Below, in pieces: positions 33,811-43,216 of a stretch of DNA of 64,000 bases. Origin of the DNA: Solwaraspora sp. WMMD791. GTDB lineage: Bacteria; Actinomycetota; Actinomycetes; Mycobacteriales; Micromonosporaceae. The stretch covers positions 558,001 to 622,000 of the forward strand of contig NZ_CP120737.1 of NCBI RefSeq assembly GCF_029581195.1. The letters run 5' to 3'. Under the pieces are notes generated by a model. It was not told the origin of the DNA, did no database searches, and was given only the letters and a program-made list of their open reading frames with translations. How positions within the stretch are numbered: position 1 is the first letter of the stretch; every line of letters begins with the position of its first letter. The position numbers and the translations under genes are program-made.

Positions 33811-34857
33811 ATGCGGTTCGCCCTCACCGACGAGCAGGCCACGCTCCGCGACGCGGTCGACGACCTGCTCACCGCCGAATGCCCACCGTCGGTGGTCCGC
33901 GCCGCCTGGCCCGGTGGTGACCCGGCCCCGCTGGACCGGCTCTGGACCGCGCTCGCCGAGATGGGCGTGCTCGCCGCAGCTGTGCCGGAGTCCGCCGGTG
34001 GCCTCGGGCTGACCGAGGTGGACCTGGTGCCGCTGCTCACCGCCGCCGGGTACGCGGCGGTGCCGCTGCCGGTGGCCGAGACCGCCGTCGTCGCCGGACC
34101 GCTGCTGGCCGCCGCCGGCGACCCTGGTGGGCAGCTCGCCGCGCTCGTCGAGGGCCGCTGCCGGATCGCCGTCGCCGGGCCGGGCGGCCTGGTCCCGTAC
34201 GGGCAGCGGGCCGACCTGCTGCTGCTCCTGACCCCGCCGGACGGACCCCGACTCGTCCGGCCGGACGAGGTCGCGACCACGCCGGTGCCGACCATGGACG
34301 GCAGCCGGGCCGCGGTGCGACTCACCGGCGAGCCCGCCGCCGGGCCGTCCGTCGGCATCCGGCTCGACGTGCCGGCCGACCTGCTGTCGCTGACCGTCGA
34401 CCGGGCCACCCTGGCCGCATCGGCGCAGCTGGTCGGGCTCGGCCGCCGGATGCTCGACCTCACCATCGCGCACGTCGGCACCCGCCGCCAGTTCGGCGCC
34501 CCGGTCGGCAGCTTCCAGGCGGTCCAGCACCAGCTCGCCGACGTCCTGCTCGGGCTGGAACTCGCCGCCCCGGCCGTGCTCGCCGCCGGCTGGGCGGCCG
34601 CCACCGGGGCCGACAGCCGTCCGGCCGACGTCTCGGCCGGCTACCTGCTCGCCGCCGACGCCGCCGAACGGACCGCCCGCGCCGCGCTGCAGTGCCACGG
34701 CGCGATCGGCTACACGACCGAGTACGACCTGCACCTGTACGCCAAGCGAGCGTGGGCGCTCGTGGCCGCGACCGCCGGCACCGACCACCACCTCGACCGG
34801 CTCGGCACCGCGATCGGACTGCCCGCCGCCACCGCCGAGCAAGGAGGACGACCGTGA
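33811..34857 (+). CDS. Acyl-CoA dehydrogenase, probable IpdE2 subunit
   Basis: A 348-residue short acyl-CoA dehydrogenase behind GAGGAG. The N-terminal alpha domain (FALTDEQATLRDAVDDLLTAE) and the C-terminal domain (RRQFGAPVGSFQAVQHQLADVL, then ALQCHGAIGYTTEYDLHLYAKRA) are present, while the middle beta domain is short and lacks the usual SEP and T-S-W FAD motifs. This is the pattern of the second subunit of heteromeric actinobacterial dehydrogenases. It probably pairs with the product at 32659. The stop overlaps the next GTG by 4 bp. Confidence 0.82.
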   Translation: MRFALTDEQATLRDAVDDLLTAECPPSVVRAAWPGGDPAPLDRLWTALAEMGVLAAAVPESAGGLGLTEVDLVPLLTAAGYAAVPLPVAETAVVAGPLLAAAGDPGGQLAALVEGRCRIAVAGPGGLVPYGQRADLLLLLTPPDGPRLVRPDEVATTPVPTMDGSRAAVRLTGEPAAGPSVGIRLDVPADLLSLTVDRATLAASAQLVGLGRRMLDLTIAHVGTRRQFGAPVGSFQAVQHQLADVLLGLELAAPAVLAAGWAAATGADSRPADVSAGYLLAADAAERTARAALQCHGAIGYTTEYDLHLYAKRAWALVAATAGTDHHLDRLGTAIGLPAATAEQGGRP

Positions 34858-35774
34858 CCGACGCCGCCGCGAGCCCGTCACCACCCGCCGAGGACCGGCC
34901 GGGCGAGGCCGCCGACGCCCCCGTCGCCGACGAGGCGGTGGTCCGGTACGCCACCGACGGGCCGGTGGCGGTGGTCACCATGAACCGCCCCCGGTACGCC
35001 AACGCCCAGAATTCCGCGATGACCTACGCACTCGACGACGCCTTCGCCCGGGCCGCCGCCGACGACGACGTACGGGTGGTGGTGCTCGCCGGCGCTGGTA
35101 GGCACTTCTCCGCTGGCCACGACATCGGCACCCCCGGGCGCGACGCCGACCGCAGCTTCCCGCGCCGGGCCGGGCTGTGGTGGGACCACGTCGGCAAGGC
35201 CGGCGCGGAGAGCCGGTTCGCCCGCGAGTCCGAGGTCTACCTCGGCATGTGCCGGCGCTGGCGGGAGCTGCCCAAGCCGACCATCGCCATGGTGCAGGGT
35301 GCCTGCATCGCCGGCGGGCTGATGCTCGCCTGGTGCTGCGACCTGATCGTCGCCGCCGACGACGCCCGGTTCGCCGATCCGGTCGTTCGGATGGGCATCC
35401 CGGGTGTCGAGTACTTCGCCCACCCGTGGGTGATGGGGCCCCGCTTCGCCAAGGAGTTCCTCTTCCTCGGTGAACGGGTCGACGCCGACCGGGCGCTGAC
35501 TCTCGGCATGGTCAACCGGGTGGTACCCCGCGCCGAGCTGGAGCCGTACACGATGGAGCTCGCCGGGCGGATCGCCACCATGCCCCGGCTCGGTCTGGCC
35601 CTGACCAAGAAGGCTGTCAACCAGGCCGAGGACCTGATGGGTCTGCGGGCCGGGATGGATTCGGTGTTCGGCCTGCACCACGTGGCGCACGCGCACAACG
35701 CCGAGGTCGGCGACGATCCGCTGGCCGGGCACGACGCCCGCAGCATGCGCCAACGCACCGACGGTGCCGGCTGA
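34854..35774 (+). CDS. Enoyl-CoA hydratase/isomerase family protein
   Basis: A 306-residue crotonase starting at the GTG that overlaps the upstream stop, behind AAGGAGG. A 25-residue Pro/Ala-rich leader precedes VVRYATDGPVAVVTMNRPRYANAQN. The oxyanion-hole loop is AGRHFSAGHDIGTPG and the second is GACIAGGLMLAWCCDLIVAADDARFADPVVRMGIPGVEYFAHP. Catalytic-type acidic residues cannot be fixed without alignment. It is an extra crotonase beyond EchA20 in this operon and could hydrate a product of the IpdE pair or of later beta-oxidation. The last base is shared with the next ATG. Confidence 0.85.
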   Translation: MTDAAASPSPPAEDRPGEAADAPVADEAVVRYATDGPVAVVTMNRPRYANAQNSAMTYALDDAFARAAADDDVRVVVLAGAGRHFSAGHDIGTPGRDADRSFPRRAGLWWDHVGKAGAESRFARESEVYLGMCRRWRELPKPTIAMVQGACIAGGLMLAWCCDLIVAADDARFADPVVRMGIPGVEYFAHPWVMGPRFAKEFLFLGERVDADRALTLGMVNRVVPRAELEPYTMELAGRIATMPRLGLALTKKAVNQAEDLMGLRAGMDSVFGLHHVAHAHNAEVGDDPLAGHDARSMRQRTDGAG

Positions 35775-36676
35775 TGCGCGTCGACGTCCAACTGTTCGGC
35801 CTGCCGGCCACCGAGTACGCGCCGCTCGCGGTGCACGCCGAGCGGCTCGGCTTCGACACCGTGTGGCTGGCCGATCACGTGATCACCCCGGCCCGGTACG
35901 CGCCGACCTACCCGTACCGGTCCTCCGGCGACCCCGGTATCCGGCCGGACACCCCGCTGTCCGACGTGACGGTGACGCTCGGGCACCTGGCCGCCCGGAC
36001 CAGCCGGATCCGGCTCGGTACCGGCGTGCTGATCGCCCCGCTGCGGGACCCGTTCCACCTCGCCCGCGCCTGGGCGAGCCTGCAGCAGCTCTCCGCCGGC
36101 CGGGCGGTGCTCGGCGTCGGGGTCGGCTGGATGGCCGAGGAGTTCGCCGCACTCGGCGTCGACTTCGGCACCCGGGGCGCCCGGACCGACGAGATGCTGC
36201 GGGTCCTCGACCTGCTCTGGTCCGGCGAGCCGGTGGCACACCAGGGTCGGTTCTTCGACTTTCCGACCGTACACTTCGGTCCCTCGCCGCAGCCGCCGGT
36301 GCCGGTGGTGGTCGGTGGTCACAGCCCGGCCGCGCTGCGTCGGGCCGCCCGGCACGGTGCCGGCTGGTTCGGGCCCGACGTGGATCTGGCGACCTCGGCC
36401 CGGCTGTGCGGGCGGATAGCGCAGCTGCGGGAGCAGGTCGGCCGCGACGACGACTTCACCTACCACGTCCGACTGCACGGTGCGATCAGCGTCGCCACGG
36501 TGCGGGCGTACCGCGACGCCGGGCTGGACCACCTGGTCGTCGCTCCGTTCACCCGGCTGCCACCGGCGGCCACCCGGGCGGACCGGCTGGCCGCCCTGGA
36601 CTCCGTCGCCGAGCGACTCGCGTCGCTGTGGCCCGACCCGGCATCGACCGGCCACCCCGCAGGAGAGACCCGATGA
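35774..36676 (+). CDS. LLM-class F420-dependent oxidoreductase
   Basis: A 300-residue luciferase-like TIM barrel: LAVHAERLGFDTVWLADHVITP, RLGTGVLIAPLRDPFHLARAWASLQQLSAGRAVLGVGVGWMAEEFAALG, and VVVGGHSPAALRRAARHGAGWF. These match coenzyme-F420 members rather than FMN-dependent ones, consistent with an actinobacterium. It should transfer hydride to or from an alcohol, ketone or C=C. A member of this family is also encoded in the cholesterol region of Mycobacterium tuberculosis, but its reaction is not settled. The gene shares one base with the upstream stop and 4 bp with the next start. Confidence 0.85.
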   Translation: MRVDVQLFGLPATEYAPLAVHAERLGFDTVWLADHVITPARYAPTYPYRSSGDPGIRPDTPLSDVTVTLGHLAARTSRIRLGTGVLIAPLRDPFHLARAWASLQQLSAGRAVLGVGVGWMAEEFAALGVDFGTRGARTDEMLRVLDLLWSGEPVAHQGRFFDFPTVHFGPSPQPPVPVVVGGHSPAALRRAARHGAGWFGPDVDLATSARLCGRIAQLREQVGRDDDFTYHVRLHGAISVATVRAYRDAGLDHLVVAPFTRLPPAATRADRLAALDSVAERLASLWPDPASTGHPAGETR

Positions 36677-38340
36677 CCACTGTCGACCCACCGGCCGCCT
36701 TCGACCAGGAGACCATCGACGAGTACACCCGGGCCGGGCACTGGACCGGTGACACCATCGCGTCGATGGTGGCCGGGCACGCCGCCGCCCGGCCCGACGA
36801 TCCGGCGTTGCTCGCCACCGACGCCACGCTGACCTGGTCGCAGTACGACACACTGAGCACCCGGCTGGCCGGTGGCTACGTCCTGGCCGGCCTGCAACCA
36901 GGGGAGCGGATCGCCACCCTGCTCACCAACGGAGCGTTGGTGCACGTCGCGTACCTGGCCGCGCAGAAGGCCGGCCTGGTGACGGTCGGCATCGGACCGC
37001 GTGCCGGAACCGCCGAGGTACGGCACCTGATCCGGCGTACCGGGGCGAGCGCCCTGCTCACCCGGCCGGTGCACCGGGGCCGCGCCGCTGGCGACCTGGC
37101 CGCCGACCTGTGGGCCGTCGGCGTCCCGGTCGACCGGCCGACGCACCTGACCGCGCAGCTCACCGCAGCCGGTGAGCTGCACCTGCTTCGCGACGGCGAG
37201 CCACTGGACCTGCCCGACCTGGTGACCGCCGAGACCGCGATCGCCGGTCGCGGGCTCGGCGCCGACGACCTGTTCTTCCTCAACTCCACCTCGGGCACGA
37301 CCGGGCTGCCCAAGTGCGTGATGCAGACGATGAACACGCGCAAGTACTTCGGGCCGCTCGCGGCCGAGGCGGCCCGGTTCGGTCCGGACGAGGTCTTCGC
37401 CAGCGTGCTGCCCGCTCCGTACGGCTTCGGCCAGTGGAGCGGTCACGTGGTGCCGGCCATGTACGGCTATCCGACGGTGCTGGCCGAGGAGTTCGACGCG
37501 GAACAGACCTGGCAGCTGATCGAACTGCACCGGGTCACCGTTCTCGCCGCTGTGACCAGCCAGTTCGTGATGATGCTCAACGCCCAGGGGCGCGCCGCCC
37601 GGGACGTGTCGTCGCTGCGCGTGCTGTTCACCGGCGGGGAGCGGGTGCCGGCGGACCGGGCCGCCCGGTTCGAGGAGGAGACCGGCTGCGCCGTGCTGCA
37701 GTTCTACGGTTCCAACGAGGCGGGTCCGATCAGCGTGACCCGGGTCGACGACTCCCGGGAGCAGCGGCTGGGCACCGCCGGACGGGTGATCCCGCAGATG
37801 CGGGTACGGCTGTTCGACGCCGAGGGTGCCGACGTGACCGCAACCGGTGGCCCTGGTCAGTGCGCCGCGCGGGGACCGGGACTGACCCCCGGTTACTACG
37901 ACGACCCGCAGGCCAACCAGCAGCTGTTCCACCAACAGGGCTGGATGCTCACCGGTGATCTGGTCCGGATCGACCCGGCCGGTTACCTCACGGTGACCGG
38001 CCGGGTGGCGGATTTCCTGATCCGGGGTGGGCACAACGTCAGCGTGTTGGCGGTCGAGGAAGCGGTCGGCGGCTGCGAGCGGGTCGCCCAGGTCGCCGTG
38101 GTACCGGCCGCCGACGAGGTGCTCGGGGAGCGGGCCTGCGCCTACGTGGTGACCACCGACGGGACCGACCTGACCCTCGACGAACTCCGGGCCGACCTGG
38201 CCGCGCGGGGGATCTCCAAGTACGAGTGGCCGGAGCGGCTGGTCACCCTGGCGGAGCTGCCGTTGAGCGCGGGCGGCAAGGCGGACAAGGCGTGGCTGCG
38301 GGCCGATGCCGCGACCCGGTTCGGTCAGCCGACGCGGTGA
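36673..38340 (+). CDS. Acyl-CoA synthetase (AMP-forming), possible FadD3-type ligase
   Basis: A 555-residue ANL-family adenylating enzyme starting at the ATG that overlaps the LLM stop, behind AGGAGAG. The P-loop is NSTSGTTGLPKCVMQT, the A5 motif is QFYGSNEAGP, A7 is GWMLTGDLVRID and A8 is RVADFLIRGGHNVS; the catalytic Lys is in LSAGGKADKAWLR. It activates a carboxylic acid to its CoA thioester. In this operon the best candidate substrate is a HIP-like indane propionate or a related alicyclic acid, as for FadD3, but the sequence is not close enough for me to name it FadD3. The 3' end overlaps the convergent isochorismatase gene by 16 bp. Confidence 0.85.
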   Translation: MTTVDPPAAFDQETIDEYTRAGHWTGDTIASMVAGHAAARPDDPALLATDATLTWSQYDTLSTRLAGGYVLAGLQPGERIATLLTNGALVHVAYLAAQKAGLVTVGIGPRAGTAEVRHLIRRTGASALLTRPVHRGRAAGDLAADLWAVGVPVDRPTHLTAQLTAAGELHLLRDGEPLDLPDLVTAETAIAGRGLGADDLFFLNSTSGTTGLPKCVMQTMNTRKYFGPLAAEAARFGPDEVFASVLPAPYGFGQWSGHVVPAMYGYPTVLAEEFDAEQTWQLIELHRVTVLAAVTSQFVMMLNAQGRAARDVSSLRVLFTGGERVPADRAARFEEETGCAVLQFYGSNEAGPISVTRVDDSREQRLGTAGRVIPQMRVRLFDAEGADVTATGGPGQCAARGPGLTPGYYDDPQANQQLFHQQGWMLTGDLVRIDPAGYLTVTGRVADFLIRGGHNVSVLAVEEAVGGCERVAQVAVVPAADEVLGERACAYVVTTDGTDLTLDELRADLAARGISKYEWPERLVTLAELPLSAGGKADKAWLRADAATRFGQPTR

Positions 38341-39026
38341 TCGGGGGCCGGGTCGTCGGTCGACCCGGCCCATACCGCGACGATCTGCTCGCTCGTGGTC
38401 CAGTCCTCCGGGGCGAGCAGCGCCCGGAAGGCCGGTTCGCAGGCCGCGGTGAGCTCCGCGGTGTTGTTGGCGACGCAGTCGGCCGGTACGACGGTGAAGT
38501 AGTCCCGTTCGATCGCGTCGCGGACGGTGGACTCGACACATCCGGTGCCGGCTACCCCGGTCACGACCAGGCTGCGGATGTCCCTGCTGCGGAGCAGGTT
38601 CTCCAGCTGGGTGCCGACGAAGGCGCTGCGCCGCAGTTTCGCGAACACCACGTCCCCTGCCTGCGGGGCGAGCTCGTCCACGATCTCCCAGCCCCAGGTC
38701 CCGCGCATGCAGTGCATCGGCTCGAATCCGTGTCGGAGGTTGTCGGCCAGCCAGACCGGCGAGGCCAGCGACCCGTCCGGATGCTGCACCACCCGGCAGT
38801 ACAGCACCGCCGCGCCGGCGGCCCGCGCGGCGGCGGCGAGCCGACGGATCGGCGGGACCACGCCCTGGAAACCGGCGACCATCGGCCGGCCGAAGGACCT
38901 GGCGCAGTAGCCGTCGTCGTGTACGAAGTCGTTCTGCATGTCGACGATGAGCAGCGCCGTGCGGGCAGGATCGATCTTGAGGTCGAGGCGGTCGGGCAGG
39001 ACGTGACCGAGGTAGGTGCGGGGCAT
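38325..39026 (-). CDS. Isochorismatase-family cysteine hydrolase
   Basis: A 233-residue isochorismatase-fold hydrolase starting at the ATG with a GGGAG site upstream. The triad is visible: Asp in LLIVDMQNDFV, Lys in VFAKLRRSAF and Cys in VAGTGCVESTVRDA. Members hydrolyse amides, N-carbamoyl groups or nicotinamide. Operator S6 and a good promoter lie upstream, so it is likely in the KstR2-like regulon even though it is on the other strand. An amidase role would fit an N-substituted substrate and the aminotransferase at 12384, but this is speculation. Confidence 0.85.
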   Translation of the reverse strand: MPRTYLGHVLPDRLDLKIDPARTALLIVDMQNDFVHDDGYCARSFGRPMVAGFQGVVPPIRRLAAAARAAGAAVLYCRVVQHPDGSLASPVWLADNLRHGFEPMHCMRGTWGWEIVDELAPQAGDVVFAKLRRSAFVGTQLENLLRSRDIRSLVVTGVAGTGCVESTVRDAIERDYFTVVPADCVANNTAELTAACEPAFRALLAPEDWTTSEQIVAVWAGSTDDPAPDHRVG

Positions 39027-39086
39027 CGGGAACTCCCGGGGATCGACGGGGCGCGGGCACCGGGTGGTGCGCGGGTGCGGCTGCCA

Positions 39087-39139
39087 ATCAAATGCTTGGT
39101 TGATCTGTTGATCGTAGGCCGCACCGACCGGCCCGGCAA
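39087..39139 (-). promoter_or_regulatory. Isochorismatase promoter with operator S6
   Basis: On the minus strand TTGCCG (39139-39134), a 17-bp spacer and TACGAT (39116-39111) make a good promoter. ATCAAATGCTTGGT (39087-39100, plus strand) matches the KstR2 consensus with one mismatch and lies at the predicted transcription start, a position that fits repression. Confidence 0.65.
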
Positions 39140-39186
39140 TCCCGCCGTCGGTTCCCGGGCCGCACCCGGTCCTCAGCACAGCGACC

Positions 39187-39217
39187 GGGGGCGGTACGGC
39201 GACGCCGTACCGCCCCC
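39187..39217 (-). terminator. Perfect hairpin downstream of the GH10 gene
   Basis: GGGGGCGGTACGGCG (39187-39201), a single A, then its exact complement (39203-39217). The 15-bp perfect stem begins 18 bp past the GH10 stop, so it is a strong intrinsic-type terminator for that gene, without a U-tract. It also insulates the catabolic cluster from the glycan region. Confidence 0.75.
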
Positions 39218-39235
39218 GACCGGGGCTCACCCGTG

Positions 39236-42200
39236 CTAGTTGGTGGCGCAGTAGCCCACGCTGAACGTGCTGGCACCGGCCTTCAACGTCCGGTTCCAGT
39301 CCACCCCGTTGATCCGGTACGTCTGACCGTCGATCTGCCGCCGCTCGAAGTTCCAGGCGGTGTAGATGTCACCGGCGAGATCCACCACCCCCGACCACTC
39401 GACCGCAGCGGCGGAGGAGTTGGTCGCGACGATCTCCGCGCAGTAACCACCGCCGCTGTCCGAGTCCCACGAGGTGAACCGCCGTACCGTGATGTCGACG
39501 TTGGAGTCGGCGACCAGCCGGCCGACGCCCCAGCGGGCGGTCGTCTGATAGCCGATGCCTTCCTGCTCGGCCCAGTTGCGGATCGCCGTACGGGCACCGT
39601 CGGAGGCGTCGTTGACCTGGAAGTCCAGGCCGTGGAACGTACCGAGCCCGCCGTACTCGAGCAGGCTGACCGCCGCCTCGACGGTGTAGCCGCCGTCGGT
39701 GCGGGCCGTGGCGCTGCGGACCCGGGCCGCCTGGAAGCCCTCGTCGCCGGTGCCGAAGGAGACGACATTGTCGGCGTTGATCCGCACCTGCATGTCGTCG
39801 TAGCGGTAGGCACCGTTCTTGACGTTGCCCGCGTCGACGTAGATCTCGACCGAGTCCTGGGTCCACGGGTCGGAACCGGAGACGTCCACCACCGGATCCG
39901 CCACTTCGGCCAGCACGTACAGCGTCTGGTCCCGCCACAAGGTCCGTACGGTGGCGACCGCGCCGCCCGTACCGGAGACCTCCTTGTCGGTGGTGACCAC
40001 CCCGGCCTCGGCCCAGCCGGCGTCCACCGCACCGTCGACGACCGGGGCCACCGCGGCCTGCTTCACCTCCAGATAGGACAGCTCCTCGACCAGGGTGAGC
40101 GTGCCGACCGCGCCCGGGGTGTTCCACCCGGCGGTGGACCCGTCGACACCGACCTGCACGTCGAGAGTGAGCGTGTCGCCCTCGACGACCGCGTCCAGCG
40201 GCAGTTGCGCGACGAGGTCGTAACCGCCGGCCCGTTCGGTCACCACGGCGGGCACGTCGCCCGAGCCGTCCCGGGCCACCCGGTACGTCTGGCCCGCCAG
40301 CACGAAGTCGACCCCGTCGCCGGCGTCGGCCGCGTCGTCGGTGACCGTCACGAACGCGGTCAACTGCTCGGCCGTCCACCGCAGCTGGAACCCGGCGACG
40401 TCCTCCACCGGGTGCAGCGGGAGTTTGCTCCACTCCAACGCCGAGGTCACGCCGGGGGTCAGCGCGACCTCACCGGCGAAGACGTTCGCGGTCCGCAGCC
40501 GGGCCGGCAGGTCGGCGTCGACCGCGCCGTAGTACGCCGGCTTGGCCTGGAAGCCGTCGTTGAAGATCAGCGGCGCGCCGTTGCCGGACCGCCACGACCG
40601 CCCGTCGTTGAGCCCCCAGACCGTGACGACGAACAGGTCGTCGGTGTACGCCCGGAAGATCCGGAACGCGTCGCGGTAAAAGTAGCCCTGGTCGATCAGC
40701 CGTGCCTCGGTCACCGGCGTGCCGGTGGTGACGTCGAGTTCCGTGACCGCCTGGACCAGCGGCAGCTCGGCGAAGGTCGCCAACGCCGTCTCCAGACTGG
40801 CGACCGGCGTGGCCAGCGACACGTGGAACTGGTGGCCCACCCCGTCGATCGGCACGTCCCGCTCCAGCAGCCGCTGCACGAGCGCCTTGTACCGGGCCTG
40901 CTTGCCACTCTGCTCGGTGTTGTAGTCGTTGATGAACAGGGTGACCGGGTCGGTGCCGGGTACGGCGTACACGTCGTTGAACGCCTCCTCGGCGTACTGG
41001 AACGACAGGTCGATGAACTCCTCACCGAGGATCCGGTACCACTCGCTGCGGCGCAGCCCGTCGGCGAACTCGCCGCTGTCGCTGACCACCTCGTTGACCA
41101 CGTCGAAGGCGTTCATCGGATTGGTGTCCGAGCCGAACGGCCCGTACCGGTCGTGCAGCGACCCGGCCACGGCGAAGATGTGCTGGCGCATCCGGTCGCG
41201 CAGTACCTGCTGGTCGGCTTCGGAGGTGGTCAGCGGCTCACCGGCCGCGTCCTGGAACATCCACGCCGGGGTCTGGCTGTGCCACACCAGGACGTGTCCG
41301 TACACGCCGAGGTCGTTGGCGGCGGCGAAGTCCATCATGGCGATCGCCTGGTCGTGCGGCCGGAAGGTGCGCTCGTCGTCGTACCACGCCTCCGGCTTCA
41401 TGTGGTTCTCCGGCGTGATGTTGTTGAAGTGCCGGGTCAGCAGCTGCGCGGCGACCCCGACGGTCTCCCGGCTGTCGATCGCGACACCCACCGGGAACTC
41501 GGTGGTCTGGTGGATCCCGGTCAGATCCTCGACCACCGGCGGGTCCGGCACCCGGACCACGACGTCGTCGAGGAGGAAGTCGCTGGTGTTGCCGGTGACG
41601 TCCGCGCCCTGCCAGCTGGTCTCGAAGTAGAGGAACGCGGTGTCGAAGGCCGGCGCGGTGAAGCTCGCGGTGACCTCGGTCCAGCCGCTGTTGGTGACCG
41701 ATCCGAACTGGGCGAGGGTGCTGAACGACTCGCTGTCGCCGGTGGTGGTGGCGAGGCTCAACCAGATCTCGTCGGCCGGCTGCCCCTCGGCGAAGCGCAG
41801 CCACGCGGAGATCTCGTAGCCGACGCCGGCCTCGAACGCGGTGGTGACGTCCCGGCCGATGCCGGCGCCCTGGTTGACCCGGTCGGTGACGAGTGCGGCC
41901 GCCGCGCCGCCGTGGGCGATGTCGGTGAGTGCGACGGTCGGCGCACCCGGGCCGCCGTCACGCGGTTGCCAGCCGTCCAGACCGTCTTCGAAGTCGGTGT
42001 CGACGACGATGGTGCCCGGCGGCGGACCACCCGGGCCGGTGCGCGGTGCGGTGACGAGGATGTCGTCGACCAGGTAGGTCGCGGTCGCCTCGGCGGCCTC
42101 CAGGTAGACCTGGTACGCGGCCGGGTCGGCGTCGGCCGGCACGGTGAACTCACCACGGACCGTGGTCCAGTCGCCGGCGGTGACGGTGGTGTCGCCGATC

Positions 42201-43039
42201 CAGGTGTAGTCCGGCTTCATCACGAACCGGAAACCCGACGACTCCGGCCCGTCGGGCGCCAGCCGGGCCCGCGCCGAGAAGGTGTACGTGACGCCGGGGG
42301 CGAAGATGCCGGTCGGGCTCTGCAGCCCGTCGAAGCCCTCGGTACGGTCGCTGACCCGCAGCGCCCGGCCCGGATCGGCGTCCACCACGGTGAGCGTGGG
42401 GTTGCCGCTGGCCGTCCAGGTGCCGGTGGTGCCGTCCTCGAAGTCGACCGCGCTGACCGTCACCACGCCCGGTGCGTCGTCGGGGCCGGTGACGGCGACG
42501 TCGTCGACCAGGAACGGGGTGGTCCCGGCCGCCTCGATGTAGACGGTGGCGGCGCTCAGATCCGCCGGCATCGTGTAGCTGCCGCCGATGCGGACCCATT
42601 CGTCGGCGGTGGTCTCGGTGGCGTCGCCGATCCAGGTGTACGTGTTGTCGCCACCGCCGGCCGGGGTGGCCTCGACGGTGAAGTGGATGCCGGCGGCGCC
42701 CTCGGTGCCCGCCGGCAGCTTCACCCAGGCGGTGACCGAGTACGCCGTGCCGGGGGTGAACAGCGCGGTCGCGTCGGTCGACGGGCCCTGCCAGTCGGCG
42801 GTCCGGCCGGTCACCGACAGGCTGCTCGAGCTGTCGCGGCCCTCGTCGACGATCGCCAGGGTCACCTCGCCGCGCGGACTCCAGGGCGCGTACGAACCGG
42901 ATTCGAAGTCGTTGGCGAGAACGGTGGTGTCCGCCGTGGCGGACGGGGCGAGCGCGACCGAGGCGGCGAGCGCGCTCGCGCAGACCGCCGCGAGGACGGC
43001 GGTACGCAAAGGTGGACGGAACGGATATCTGCGGCGCAT
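39236..43039 (-). CDS. Secreted multi-domain GH10 endo-xylanase
   Basis: A 1267-residue secreted protein. A signal peptide (LRTAVLAAVCASALAASVALAPSATA) is followed by three consecutive CBM22/CBM4-type beta-sandwich modules (about 38-185, 185-335, 340-500), each starting with an NDFESG- or DFEDG-like motif. The GH10 barrel (about 505-840) has ENHMKPEAW, VLVWHSQTPAW, the acid/base Glu in VVNEVVSD near 649 and the nucleophile Glu in TELDV near 768. A CBM9-like domain (about 985-1170) and a C-terminal CBM2-like domain (about 1180-1267) with paired Cys follow. The architecture matches large actinobacterial xylanases that hold on to plant cell walls. It starts at ATG behind GGAG. Confidence 0.9.
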   Translation of the reverse strand: MRRRYPFRPPLRTAVLAAVCASALAASVALAPSATADTTVLANDFESGSYAPWSPRGEVTLAIVDEGRDSSSSLSVTGRTADWQGPSTDATALFTPGTAYSVTAWVKLPAGTEGAAGIHFTVEATPAGGGDNTYTWIGDATETTADEWVRIGGSYTMPADLSAATVYIEAAGTTPFLVDDVAVTGPDDAPGVVTVSAVDFEDGTTGTWTASGNPTLTVVDADPGRALRVSDRTEGFDGLQSPTGIFAPGVTYTFSARARLAPDGPESSGFRFVMKPDYTWIGDTTVTAGDWTTVRGEFTVPADADPAAYQVYLEAAEATATYLVDDILVTAPRTGPGGPPPGTIVVDTDFEDGLDGWQPRDGGPGAPTVALTDIAHGGAAAALVTDRVNQGAGIGRDVTTAFEAGVGYEISAWLRFAEGQPADEIWLSLATTTGDSESFSTLAQFGSVTNSGWTEVTASFTAPAFDTAFLYFETSWQGADVTGNTSDFLLDDVVVRVPDPPVVEDLTGIHQTTEFPVGVAIDSRETVGVAAQLLTRHFNNITPENHMKPEAWYDDERTFRPHDQAIAMMDFAAANDLGVYGHVLVWHSQTPAWMFQDAAGEPLTTSEADQQVLRDRMRQHIFAVAGSLHDRYGPFGSDTNPMNAFDVVNEVVSDSGEFADGLRRSEWYRILGEEFIDLSFQYAEEAFNDVYAVPGTDPVTLFINDYNTEQSGKQARYKALVQRLLERDVPIDGVGHQFHVSLATPVASLETALATFAELPLVQAVTELDVTTGTPVTEARLIDQGYFYRDAFRIFRAYTDDLFVVTVWGLNDGRSWRSGNGAPLIFNDGFQAKPAYYGAVDADLPARLRTANVFAGEVALTPGVTSALEWSKLPLHPVEDVAGFQLRWTAEQLTAFVTVTDDAADAGDGVDFVLAGQTYRVARDGSGDVPAVVTERAGGYDLVAQLPLDAVVEGDTLTLDVQVGVDGSTAGWNTPGAVGTLTLVEELSYLEVKQAAVAPVVDGAVDAGWAEAGVVTTDKEVSGTGGAVATVRTLWRDQTLYVLAEVADPVVDVSGSDPWTQDSVEIYVDAGNVKNGAYRYDDMQVRINADNVVSFGTGDEGFQAARVRSATARTDGGYTVEAAVSLLEYGGLGTFHGLDFQVNDASDGARTAIRNWAEQEGIGYQTTARWGVGRLVADSNVDITVRRFTSWDSDSGGGYCAEIVATNSSAAAVEWSGVVDLAGDIYTAWNFERRQIDGQTYRINGVDWNRTLKAGASTFSVGYCATN

Positions 43040-43216
43040 GAAGGCTCCTGCACGGACGGACGTACGTGTGGTCGGTGCCTGGTGAATCGCGCCAGCAGAT
43101 CCAGACGGCGGAAATGCTATCCGGGTCCGGCGGGTACGTCGAGCCCCTGGCCCGGCCGATCAGTGGCGACAGAGCGGTCGTTTCCGCCGCACGACACCTC
43201 GACTACGGCTGGACCG

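Noticed and set aside
31804-34884. A 1026-codon open frame on the minus strand across the EchA20 and IpdE genes
   Set aside because: It lies opposite well-supported enzymes and has the composition of a shadow frame.
36673-38340. Naming the ligase FadD3 outright
   Set aside because: Operon context fits, but I cannot match enough specific sequence to the mycobacterial enzyme.
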